Shown one piece after another: positions 55,973 to 64,000 of a stretch of 64,000 nt of DNA. Each line of letters opens with the position of its first letter. The first letter of the stretch is position 1. The notes beneath the pieces are model-generated. The model was not told the DNA's origin and searched no databases. It was given only the letters and a program-made list of their open reading frames with translations. This DNA is from Paenibacillus sp. DMB20 (GTDB taxonomy: Bacteria > Bacillota > Bacilli > Paenibacillales > Paenibacillaceae). The stretch covers positions 62,001 to 126,000 of the forward strand of contig NZ_LAZU01000051.1 of the NCBI RefSeq assembly GCF_000987955.1, given 5' to 3'. The position numbers and the translations under genes were made by a program.

Positions 55973-56568
55973 ATGAAACGAGTACCTTTCGCACTGAGCA
56001 TTACGGTGACATTGCTTGGATGCGGCCTGATTCTTTTTTGGCGGGGGAAAAGAGAAGAACATGGAGGGTTGGACGCCGCTGAATGCGGAAATCGAACAGG
56101 TTCTCGGCCTTCAGGACGACGGAGAAAATGAAACCAAAATCAAAGATCCCGCCGTCAATGAGGAACAAGGCAAGCCGATCGACAAGAAACCGGACGAACA
56201 GGAAGCGGCTGCTGCTCAGTCCAACGATTCAAAGGAAACGGTTGAGCCGCCTCCCAAGAATGCCCGTCCGGTTGAAGGGGGCGAGATGCAAACCTCTTCC
56301 CCTTCGACGGCGGTCCCCGTTATGGGTGAATCTTCGGCTGCGGGGGGCAATGCCGGCTCCCCATCCGGTACATCCGGTAAAATCAATATCAATACGGCAG
56401 AAAAAAAAGACGCTTATGGAGCTGCCGGGCATCGGTGAGAAGAAAGCGCAGGCGATCCTGGACTACCGTATGCAAAACGGATTGTTCAAAAGCGAGGCAG
56501 ATCTCATGAAAGTAAAAGGCATCGGTCCGAAAATGCTTGAGAAGATGAAACCTTACATCATTCTTTAA
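55973..56568 (+). CDS. comEA: Competence DNA-binding protein ComEA (two frame breaks)
   Basis: ComEA is the membrane-anchored DNA receptor for uptake. An N-terminal helix (ALSITVTLLGCGLILFW) is followed by a charged linker, the SLBB-like segment being absent, and a C-terminal helix-hairpin-helix pair (LMELPGIGEKKAQAILDYR and VKGIGPKMLEKMKPYII). Breaks lie at G5 56043-56047 (one G too many, giving WRGKEKNMEGWTPLN) and A8 56401-56408 (seven restore NTAEKKTLMELPG). The corrected length is 197 residues. ATG 55973 and 55967 are both possible. Confidence 0.9.
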
Positions 56569-56628
56569 CTGTGGTACAATCAAAAAAAGAAGCACATACT
56601 TACTTACTGAAGACAGGTGAGATGATAT

Positions 56629-57147
56629 ATGAGTACGGATCAACGCAAAGACTGGGATACATATTTTATGGACATTGCATTCATGGTTTCCACCCGTTCG
56701 CAATGCCCGAGACGCCATGTCGGCGCAGTTCTGGTGCAGGGCAAAAAGCTGCTCGGAACGGCATACAACGGCGCCCCGATGGGAGTTCCCGACTGCTCGG
56801 AGGAAGGCTGCATGATTGCGGAAGACTATGAACTCGTCATTCATGACGGTAAAGAGGAAATGGTCAAAAAGCAGCGCTGCATCCGGACGATCCACGCCGA
56901 ACAAAACCTGCTTCTGTTCACGGATCGCATCGACCGGGAAGGAAGCACGGTTTACGTAACGGACGAGCCGTGCTGGACCTGTGCCAACATGCTGGCGAAC
57001 AGCGGGATTACGGAAGTGGTTTTTTACAGGCCTTATCCGAAAGATACGGAGAAGGTCAGCCTGATGATGAAGCAAAAGGGGATCCAGTTCAGGCAGCTGC
57101 AGCATTATGAGCCGCCGAAAGAAACGTTGATGACGGTATCGGACTGA
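56629..57147 (+). CDS. comEB: ComEB-type dCMP deaminase
   Basis: This 172-residue zinc deaminase converts dCMP to dUMP. The catalytic HAE motif is IHAEQNLLLF and the zinc cysteines are in DEPCWTCANML; CPRRHVGAVLV is the nucleotide loop. It lies between comEA and comEC as in Bacillus. This gene has no frame break. Confidence 0.95.
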   Translation: MSTDQRKDWDTYFMDIAFMVSTRSQCPRRHVGAVLVQGKKLLGTAYNGAPMGVPDCSEEGCMIAEDYELVIHDGKEEMVKKQRCIRTIHAEQNLLLFTDRIDREGSTVYVTDEPCWTCANMLANSGITEVVFYRPYPKDTEKVSLMMKQKGIQFRQLQHYEPPKETLMTVSD

Positions 57148-57203
57148 CGAACTGAAAAAAGCCCGGCTGAAATATGAATATTCGAATTTTGGATTGAGGA
57201 AGG

Positions 57204-57241
57204 ACCTCTGCCGCCCTATGCGGACAGCGGTCCTTTTTTTT
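57204..57241 (+). terminator. Terminator between comEB and comEC
   Basis: AGGACC and CCGC arms pair with GCGG and GGTCCT, followed by T8. comEC may therefore need its own promoter or read-through. Confidence 0.8.
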
Positions 57242-57282
57242 GCGTGCCTAAGACAATCGTTAATGGAAGGAGTTGAAACGTA

Positions 57283-59961
57283 ATGCTGCAACGGCCGCTG
57301 CCGTTTTTTACGGTCTGCTGGGTTGCAGGCACCTCGGCTGCCTGCATGTATTCGGGCATGCAGTTGTTCTTGGTTTTAACCGGTTTGGCACTGCTGCTTA
57401 CGGTCCCTATGTGGCTTGGACGCTCCCGTCCGCTATTTATGGGGATCATGGTATTGTCGCTTCTGGGATCGGCAGGATTATTGGGAGTGGAACGATGGGC
57501 GCAACGTCAGCCGACTTCAGGCGCTGATCGGCGAAGCTTCGCATGAGATGAAGGCAATTCCTGCAGAGGTATCGGGGAGGATAACATCGCCTGTCAAAGT
57601 TGATGGGGACAGGGCCGATTTTGAGATGATCATCACCGATTTAAATACCCAAAAGGCGGCTAGAGAAAAAGTTGTCGTTCAGGTGAAGCTGGTCAGGAAG
57701 CAGGAAGTCAAGACGGCACAGCTATGGAAGCGGGGAGATGTCGTTAGCTTGGCAGGGTCCCTGGAGCCTCCGGGTCCGGCGCGCAACTTTGGGGGCTTTG
57801 ATTACCGCCAGTATTTGCGTACCAAGGGAATTCACTGGATGCTAAAGGTGAAAGGGGCGGATGCAGTAGAGGCCCTGCAGCCGGAGGAATGGTCCCCGGC
57901 CAACGTTTTGCGCAGGAATGACGACCTCCGCCAATATATCGGCGAACGCATCGACCGGCTGTTCGGCAGCTTCCATGGCGGTTATATGAAAGGGCTGATC
58001 ATCGGCGACCAGACGGACCTCGATCCCGATACGTTTGCGGAGTTTTCCAGACTGGGGCTGACTCATATTTTGGCTATATCGGGTATGCACGTAGCCGTAT
58101 TTGTGGGCACGCTGCTTTTTGTATTCTCGGCATGCCGTTTGACCAGGGAATCCTCCCTGACGGCGGTCATTTTTCTTATCCCCTTGTATGTGCTTCTGAC
58201 CGGGGCAAGTCCATCGGTCATCCGCGCGGGGATGATGGGGATGATCGGGTTGTATGCCGCCAGAAGGGGCCTGCTTAAGGACGGAAAACATATTTTATGC
58301 GCGGCGGCCCTGGCCATGCTTTGGTACAATCCTTATTTTCTTGTCAATGTCAGCTTCCAGCTGTCCTTTCTGGTAACCGCAGGCTTGATGATATTTGTAC
58401 CGAAATTGATGCCGCTTTTGTCCTTCCTGCCTCGATGGCTTGGGAGCTCGGTCGCCGTAACGGCTGCGGCGCAGCTCGTTTCGTTCCCGCTGACGATTTA
58501 TTACTTCAATCAATTTTCGCTGTTGTCTCTTCCGGCCAATCTGCTGCTCGTCCCTCTGATCAGTCTGATTGTCCTGCCGCTGGGGATGGCTGCGGTCATG
58601 GCTGGCTTCATCTGGCTGGACTTGGGAAAATGGATCGCATCTTTGGCAAAATGGCTGAACACCTTTACTTTCGAGGTGGTTGAATGGATGAACGGGTCTC
58701 CTGGATTTGTGACCATATGGCCTTCCCCAAGCTTATGGTGGATCGCAATTTACTTTGTGGTCTTGTATTTTCTGCTGCATGTTATGGAAAAACGAAAGCA
58801 AAGGCAGACGGATACAGACACCATGGACGAGACGGTTCCGCTTGCAGGCGCACGGGATGGCTTCGGGGGACATCCGGCCCGGTCGGCCCATACCGGAGGC
58901 TATCGATGGGTCGGGCCTTTGCGGCTTCAAGCCGCAAGCGTCTCACGATTTGCTGCTGTGCGATCGTTGGCGCGCCTTCTGAACAAAACTTCGATACCGG
59001 CTGTCGTGCCGCTGCTCGGATTGTTTGCAGTGCTGCTGTATACGGGGTATCAAGGCCCTTCCTTGCACGGCTCCGGACTGGTTCAATTTCTTGACGTAGG
59101 CCAAGGAGACTCCATTCTGGTGTCAACGCCGGGAGGAAAGCATGTATTGATCGACGGGGGAGGGACGACAAACTTCCGCAAAGAGAAGGATGCCTGGAAG
59201 GATCGAAGCCGGCCGTTTGAGGTAGGGGCCAAGGTGGTAGTCCCTCTTCTGAAGAAACGGGGGGTGCATTCGCTGGATATGATCATGATTTCGCATAACG
59301 ATAAGGACCATGCCGGAGCCTGCAGGCGGTTTTGGAGGAGATTCCGGTCAAGTCGGTCGTGTTTAACGGCACCCTGTCCGAGACGAAGGATTTCAAAAAG
59401 CTGCTTGAAACGGCTGTCTCAAAGGAAATACCGGTATATAAGGCCGGAGAGGGCGAGGTTTACCGGCCGGATACACAAACGGAAATCGAGTTTTTTTACC
59501 CAAAAATCAAGAAGGAGCGTTATGCGGAAGGTATTCCTGTCGTGAAGGACCAGAATCATGAATCCCTAGTTTTCGTCTTAAAAATGAACCGGGCGAGTTT
59601 TCTGTTTACCGGCGATGCCGATGCCGCGGCGGAACAAGAAATTTTGGCGGATCAACAAAAGCGCGGGAATTCGCCCGACTCCGGTTTGTTCCCTTCTCCC
59701 GTCGATGTGCTCAAGATAGGCCACCATGGCAGCAAGACCTCGACCTCGGCGGAATGGCTTGCGGCCTGGAAGCCGAAAACGGCGGTCATCTCCGCCGGAG
59801 TTAACAATATGTACCGTCACCCCCACCCCGATGTGGTGGCTCGAATCAAGAGATATGACGCGCTTATTTTCAGGACGGACCTGCAAGGGGAGGTTCAAAT
59901 GAAGGTATCGCCCAAGGGGGGAATATCCCTCCGTACGAAGCTGGCGCATGCCAATGAATAG
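57283..59961 (+). CDS. comEC: DNA internalization channel ComEC/Rec2 (two frame breaks)
   Basis: ComEC forms the inner-membrane channel for transforming DNA. The order is N-terminal helices, an OB-like extracellular domain, the ComEC membrane core (LTHILAISGMHVAVFVGTL), more helices and a C-terminal metallo-beta-lactamase domain (FLDVGQGDSILVSTPGGKHVLIDGG, SHNDKDHAG, IGHHGSKTSTS). Breaks lie at G3 57483-57485 (one too many) and near 59318 (one G missing, HAGGLQAVLEEIP expected). They cancel in length, giving 892 residues. ATG 57283 follows GGAAGGAG. Confidence 0.93.
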
Positions 59962-60203
59962 GGACAGTTCCGGGAGAGCCGTTTTCAATCCCGTTCCTTC
60001 CTTATTATTACATATGCGCGGTTCCCCGTTTCCGCATTCCGTTGTTAAGCGCCGTCGCATAATTATATAGCAAGGTGTTTGATGACGAAGAGGATTATTT
60101 TTGGTATAGTTAGATGAAGTTTCCTTAAAATTAATAGGCTTCATACTGCAACAATTTTACTATACCATCCGTCTGTATAAGTGCAGGGAGAGGGGGATCC
60201 ACT

Positions 60204-60752
60204 GTGGTGGAGCAGGGACTCATCAGAGCCGCTCAATCGGGCGATCGCGACGCTCTAATCACCCTATTGCGAGAAATCGAACAGCATGTGTACCGAACCG
60301 CTTACTACATTTTAAACAATGAACAGGATGCGATGGATGCCTCGCAGGAGGCATTGATTCGCGTCTACACCAAGATAAATTCGTATGAGGAAAAAGCCCA
60401 GTTTAAAACATGGGTGCAGCGAATCGTCACGAATATCTGCATCGACAAGTTCCGTCGCACGAAACCCACGGTTTCCATTGATGAACACGAGCTTGTATTT
60501 GAGGATCGGCAGAATGTGGAGAGAGAAGTGATGTCCGGATATCTGGCGCAGGATATCCAAAAGGCGATCAATCAACTGTCGGATCATCACCGAACGGTCA
60601 TTGTCTTAAGGTATTTGCAGGATTTGTCTTATAACGAAATCGCGGATTGCCTGAATCTGCCGCTGAACACGGTGAAATCTTACTTGTTCAGGGCCAGGCA
60701 GCAGCTGCAGAACATGCTCCAGGAGCATCAGAAAGGTGGTGTATCAGGATGA
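60204..60752 (+). CDS. ECF-type RNA polymerase sigma factor (SigW-like)
   Basis: This 182-residue sigma-70 family protein has region 2 (YYILNNEQDAMDASQEALIRV, then FKTWVQRIVTNICIDKFRR) and region 4 (HHRTVIVLRYLQDLSYNEIADCLNLPLNTVKSYL). GTG 60204 follows GGGAGAGGGG. The stop overlaps the anti-sigma start (ATGA). The regulon is unknown, and I see no clear SigW-type promoter upstream. Confidence 0.93.
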   Translation: MVEQGLIRAAQSGDRDALITLLREIEQHVYRTAYYILNNEQDAMDASQEALIRVYTKINSYEEKAQFKTWVQRIVTNICIDKFRRTKPTVSIDEHELVFEDRQNVEREVMSGYLAQDIQKAINQLSDHHRTVIVLRYLQDLSYNEIADCLNLPLNTVKSYLFRARQQLQNMLQEHQKGGVSG

Positions 60753-62047
60753 ATTGCCGAGAGGTGGAGGAATATATGCAGCGTTATTTGGATCATGATC
60801 TTGATCCGGAAGAGACCGCGCAGCTGTACCGCCACGTTGCCGTCTGTCCGGCCTGTGCGGAAACGTTTCGAATGCTGAAGGCTCTTTCGAGGGACTTGGA
60901 AGATCTTCCGGCCGTCACGCCGCCCATCAGTCTGGTAGATTCGATACTGCCTCAGCTTGATGCGATAGATTTGGCCCGTAACGAACGGTTGGCCGAAGCG
61001 GCCCAAAAGCCGGCAGAAATGATTCCGGAGCCCCGCCGCTCCTCACGTAAGGCAAGCTGGTGGAGCAGTATTGCCGGAAGAACGGTAATCGGCTCGGCAG
61101 CCGCTGCCATCATTCTTGGGGTTGCTATTTTCAATTATGAGCCCAAGATGCTATCGGAAGTGGAAGTTCCTTATGCGCAGGATGAAGCCAGCATGAAGTC
61201 CGGCAGCGGCAATACCGATAACAGCCGGGAACTGGTTTCTACGGAAATGCCGGATGAAGCCGCTCCGTCCAGTGAATTGAAAGGTCCGGATGCCGGCAGC
61301 CAAGACGCTCCTCCTCCCGAGGAGTCTGCTCCTGACGCGATGACGGAAACCGTTGACCCCGACGAGCCTGTCTCCTCGGGACCCGTTCAGGCACCGTCGG
61401 TAGATGGAGAAACAGCGGATGTTCCTCCGGCGAAATCCAGGACCGGCGAAGAACCTTCCAAGGGCGGAGAGTCACCCGCGGACCAGGGATCTCCGAAAGG
61501 GAGCTCCAACGATACAAGCAATAAAGTTGTACCTCCGAAGACCGTGGAACCCGGCTCTCAAGAGGAGGGCGCTGCAGCGGACTACAAAAAAGACGCGGCG
61601 GACAGCAAAGGCTCCGTTCCGGAAGAACCTCCGGTGGAAGAGCCGATGATGGAGAAAGCCGAAAAGTACGGATTCACAAGCATGGCGGCGCCCAAGCAGT
61701 GGAACTCGCCTGACGGTCTTTACGGCGTATTACTGGAAACCGACAAGCTTGTCGTCTATCGTTACTCCGCATCGGGAGGTACGGGGCCCGAAACCCTCGA
61801 AACGATCCCGGTAAAGGGCGAATTGGTTTCGGGACAATGGTCCGAAGACAGCAAGTCTTTCACGTATACGACGATGACCGATCAAAAAGAAGTTACGCAT
61901 GTGTATGCTCCGCAGAAGCCGAGCGGGAAAGATCAGCCGCAAGAACAGGTTGCGCCGACAGATCAAGCGGGCCAGCAGACGAACCAGACGAACCCTGAGG
62001 GTTCCGTTGAAAAGACGGAGGAGCCTGCGGCCGAAGCCAAGCCATAA
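60749..62047 (+). CDS. Zinc-finger anti-sigma factor, membrane anchored
   Basis: This 432-residue protein has an N-terminal ZAS domain (MNCREVEEYMQRYLD and HVAVCPAC, with the HxxxCxxC zinc motif), one membrane helix near residues 107-125 (VIGSAAAAIILGVAIF) and a long extracellular tail. That tail is rich in Pro, Glu, Asp, Ser and Lys, with a compact YGFTSMAAPKQWNSPDG domain near the end. It should sequester the preceding sigma factor and release it on an envelope signal. The very long low-complexity region is unusual. Confidence 0.88.
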   Translation: MNCREVEEYMQRYLDHDLDPEETAQLYRHVAVCPACAETFRMLKALSRDLEDLPAVTPPISLVDSILPQLDAIDLARNERLAEAAQKPAEMIPEPRRSSRKASWWSSIAGRTVIGSAAAAIILGVAIFNYEPKMLSEVEVPYAQDEASMKSGSGNTDNSRELVSTEMPDEAAPSSELKGPDAGSQDAPPPEESAPDAMTETVDPDEPVSSGPVQAPSVDGETADVPPAKSRTGEEPSKGGESPADQGSPKGSSNDTSNKVVPPKTVEPGSQEEGAAADYKKDAADSKGSVPEEPPVEEPMMEKAEKYGFTSMAAPKQWNSPDGLYGVLLETDKLVVYRYSASGGTGPETLETIPVKGELVSGQWSEDSKSFTYTTMTDQKEVTHVYAPQKPSGKDQPQEQVAPTDQAGQQTNQTNPEGSVEKTEEPAAEAKP

Positions 62048-62184
62048 TAAAAAAAACGGGCGCACACTTGCCTGGAGATATGAATAGGTTACAACAGATA
62101 GAAAAAACAGCTTACCACCGTCGTATGACCGGCGGCGGAATGATTCTAGAGCATTCCGACCGGCGTTTATATAGATGTGTTGGG

Positions 62185-62224
62185 ACAAAAGAGCCCTGGG
62201 ACGGATCTCCGAGGGCTCTTTTGT
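62185..62224 (+). terminator. Terminator upstream of holA
   Basis: ACAAAAGAGCCCT pairs perfectly with AGGGCTCTTTTGT around GGGACGGATCTCCG. It ends the sigma/anti-sigma operon. Confidence 0.9.
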
Positions 62225-62308
62225 TGTCATCTTTTTTCATGTTTCATAAACTCGCTCCCAATCCGCTTTTTTGATATAGTGGACGAAGGAGAAGGGGGTA
62301 ACGTTAGG

Positions 62309-63328
62309 ATGGATGCCAAAACGGCAGCAAAAGCGGTCAAGCAGGGGGAGGTATCCCCCGTGTATCTGCTGTACGGCAGCGAAAAGTACCAGATGAACGA
62401 GTTCGCTGCTTTATTGGAAGCGCAGCTGCTATCGAAAGAAGACCGTGATTTTGCGCTGATTCATATGGATTTGAGTGAAACGCCGATTCAGGTCGTTGTG
62501 GAGGAAGCGGAGACCGTACCGTTTATGGTCCCGCGAAAGCTTATTTTCGTCAGGGATGTTTCGCTGTTCACCGCCGGTAAAGAGAACGGCAAGGTGGAAC
62601 ACCGGATTGAAGCGCTGCTCGATTACATGGAGAATCCGGCTGAATACAGCGTCATTGTATTTATGGTCAACCAAGAGAAGCTGGACGAGCGGAAAAAGGT
62701 GGTTAAAGCCGTCAAAAAGGCGGGAACGGCGCTGGCATTCTTGCCTTTAGGCGGCGAGGATCTGCTCAAATGGGTGGAGCAGCAGGCTTCGAAGCAAAGC
62801 TGCACTTTCGCGCGGGGGGCGGCCGAGGCGCTGATACGCAATGCGGGGACAAGCCTCCAAACCTTAGCCGGCGAAGTGGATAAACTGTGCTTATACGCCG
62901 GAAGCGGGGGGACCGTGGACGAAGCGACCGTCGACCAGTTGGTGGCCCGAAGCACGGAACAGAACGTTTTCGCTCTGGTCGAGGATATTGCGAATTTGCG
63001 GCTGGACAAGGCGCTGTCTATTTTTTACGAGCTGCTTAAACAGCGGGAGGAACCTATCAAAATAGCTGCGCTGATTACCAGACAGTTCCGCATCATACTC
63101 CAGGTGAAAATGTTGTCGCGCCAAAGCTACTCCCAGCAGCAGATCGCTTCGCAGCTTGGACTGCATCCGTATGCCGTGAAAATCGCGGGGGAACAGGCCA
63201 AAAAATTCGAGACGACCAAGCTGGAGAACATTTTGAACTATCTAGGGGATCTGGATTATAAAATGAAATCCGGCGGCGTGGACAAGGTGCTGGGGCTGGA
63301 GCTCTTTTTACTGCGGCTGGGAGCCTAA
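62309..63328 (+). CDS. holA: DNA polymerase III subunit delta
   Basis: HolA opens the beta clamp as part of the clamp loader. The 339-residue sequence has VSPVYLLYGSEKYQMNEFAALL at the start, the AAA-like core and the C-terminal collar (IAALITRQFRIILQVKML, LGLHPYAVKIAGEQAKKF). ATG 62309 follows AAGGGGG. A weak hairpin follows the stop. Confidence 0.95.
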   Translation: MDAKTAAKAVKQGEVSPVYLLYGSEKYQMNEFAALLEAQLLSKEDRDFALIHMDLSETPIQVVVEEAETVPFMVPRKLIFVRDVSLFTAGKENGKVEHRIEALLDYMENPAEYSVIVFMVNQEKLDERKKVVKAVKKAGTALAFLPLGGEDLLKWVEQQASKQSCTFARGAAEALIRNAGTSLQTLAGEVDKLCLYAGSGGTVDEATVDQLVARSTEQNVFALVEDIANLRLDKALSIFYELLKQREEPIKIAALITRQFRIILQVKMLSRQSYSQQQIASQLGLHPYAVKIAGEQAKKFETTKLENILNYLGDLDYKMKSGGVDKVLGLELFLLRLGA

Positions 63329-63436
63329 GGTTCCCGGCTTTTTTTAGGGCGAGAATCACTTGCCTGTAAAGAGAGAGGGAATGACTGCGGCAGTCATCGT
63401 CGTTTTCACCTGGCAGTCCAGTATTCAATATAACTC

Positions 63437-63470
63437 AAAAACCCTGATCAGCGGCGCTGTTCAGGGTTTT
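63437..63470. terminator. Bidirectional terminator between holA and rpsT
   Basis: AAAACCCTGATCAGC pairs with GCTGTTCAGGGTTTT (one mismatch). On the minus strand it ends the rpsT transcript. Confidence 0.85.
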
Positions 63471-63498
63471 CCATTTACGTATTGAAAGAAACGCATTC

Positions 63499-63772
63499 TT
63501 ACGCTTGGGAAGAAAGTGCGTTCAGTCTTTTCGTCCAGACGGGACTTTTTGCGGGCAGCCGCATTTTTGTGGATCAGACCCTTCGTTACGGCTTTGTCAA
63601 GCTTCTGGGAAGCGGCTTGGAAAGCAGCTTTAGCAGCTTCAACTTCTGTGCCATTCAGCGCTACGTCAGCGTTTTTAACAGCTGTGCGAAGTGCGGATTT
63701 TTGGGAAATGTTGAGTGCGTGGCGTTTCTCGTTTGTCTTAACGCGTTTAACCGCGGATTTAATGTTTGGCAT
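63499..63772 (-). CDS. rpsT: 30S ribosomal protein S20 (C-terminal frame break)
   Basis: S20 binds 16S rRNA. The sequence starts MPNIKSAVKRVKTNEKRHAL and continues through KGLIHKNAAARKKSRL, the S20 pattern. ATG 63772 follows GGAGGTG. Four T at 63528-63531 (A4 on the coding strand) shift the last 12 codons; three restore DERLNALSSQA and a stop at 63499, giving 90 residues. As written, the frame reads on to 63461, through the terminator. Confidence 0.94.
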
Positions 63773-63879
63773 TACATTCACCTCCTGTAAGGCATTTCAA
63801 TAGAGCGAAATGATTCACAACTTAAAATAGTTTAGCATGGGGGGGTACAAAAAGCAATACCAAGTAGAAACGACTTTGT

Positions 63880-63910
63880 TGCATAATCCGCCATGAACTC
63901 CCGCACACTA
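63880..63910 (+). promoter_or_regulatory. Possible sigma-F/G promoter of gpr
   Basis: TGCATAA (63880-63886) and CACACTA (63904-63910) are 17 bp apart and resemble the forespore promoter elements, with one mismatch in the -10. It stands 34 bp before gpr, which is forespore-expressed in Bacillus. Confidence 0.4.
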
Positions 63911-63943
63911 CCATTTATTAAGAAACAGGAGTGTGATTCGCAA

Positions 63944-64000
63944 ATGGAATTGGATCTGCAGCGTTACTCGGTTCGAACGGATCTGGCGGTGGAATCCAGG
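63944..64000 (+). CDS. gpr: Germination protease Gpr (5' part only)
   Basis: The window ends after 19 codons starting MELDLQRYSVRTDLAVESR. The RTDLAVE motif is the Gpr maturation-site region, where the protease that degrades small acid-soluble spore proteins is processed. Position after rpsT, reading away from it, is typical of Bacillales. CAGGAG lies about 12 nt before the ATG. Confidence 0.85.
   Translation, partial: MELDLQRYSVRTDLAVESR

Overview
This window comes from a low-to-moderate-GC, endospore-forming, Gram-positive bacterium, most likely Paenibacillus or a close relative. The evidence is sigma-K, SpoVAC/AD/AEb and Gpr (sporulation and germination), HutP, two leucine T-box leaders, YesM/YesN regulators next to a sugar ABC transporter without its own ATPase, and a Bacillus-type com cluster. 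There are no rRNA or tRNA genes, no CRISPR array and no intact transposon.

Layout. 1-4.0 kb: the tail of an unknown gene, a repeat element, cre-like operators and a secreted F5/8C-DUF4855 protein. 4.4-7.4 kb: sigK, a YbaK-type deacylase and leuA behind a leucine T-box. 7.8-11.5 kb: an AT-rich stretch with a TetR regulator, a nitroreductase-like gene and decayed fragments. 11.5-16.7 kb: hutP and hutHUI, with a likely HutP-controlled terminator in front of hutH. 16.8-28.2 kb: a carbohydrate locus (YesMN, binding protein, two permeases, sugar isomerase-like TIM barrels, Gfo/Idh/MocA oxidoreductases, an M42 peptidase). 28.4-30.6 kb: a small YjcZ-like gene and spoVAC-AD-AEb. 30.8-35.2 kb: MoxR, DUF58 and transglutaminase genes. 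35.4-41.7 kb: the conserved yqeG-yqeH-aroE-yhbY-nadD-yqeK-rsfS cluster. 42.0-42.6 kb: an XRE regulator with a membrane protein and twin operators. 42.9-46.1 kb: a second TIM-barrel/Gfo/Gfo cluster.

46.5-51.0 kb is the most striking part. It is a complete pqqABCDE operon for the redox cofactor PQQ, with a membrane-dipeptidase-family gene as its last cistron. The block is more GC-rich than its surroundings. It lies between two copies of a duplicated segment (the tail of a Gfo/Idh gene plus an AraC-type regulator), and both regulator copies are broken. This looks like an acquired island. PQQ synthesis is chiefly known from Proteobacteria.

52-64 kb: leuS behind a second leucine T-box, comER diverging from comEA-comEB-comEC, an ECF sigma factor with its anti-sigma factor, holA, rpsT and the start of gpr.

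A caution covers the whole window. About 25 small indels break otherwise well-conserved genes (sigK, hutH, hutU, hutI, yesM, yesN, all three spoVA genes, comER, comEA, comEC, rpsT and others). Nearly all are one extra base in a homopolymer, and correcting them restores normal lengths every time. Sequencing or assembly error is the simplest explanation. Such genes are listed as single full-length CDSs with the break position given.
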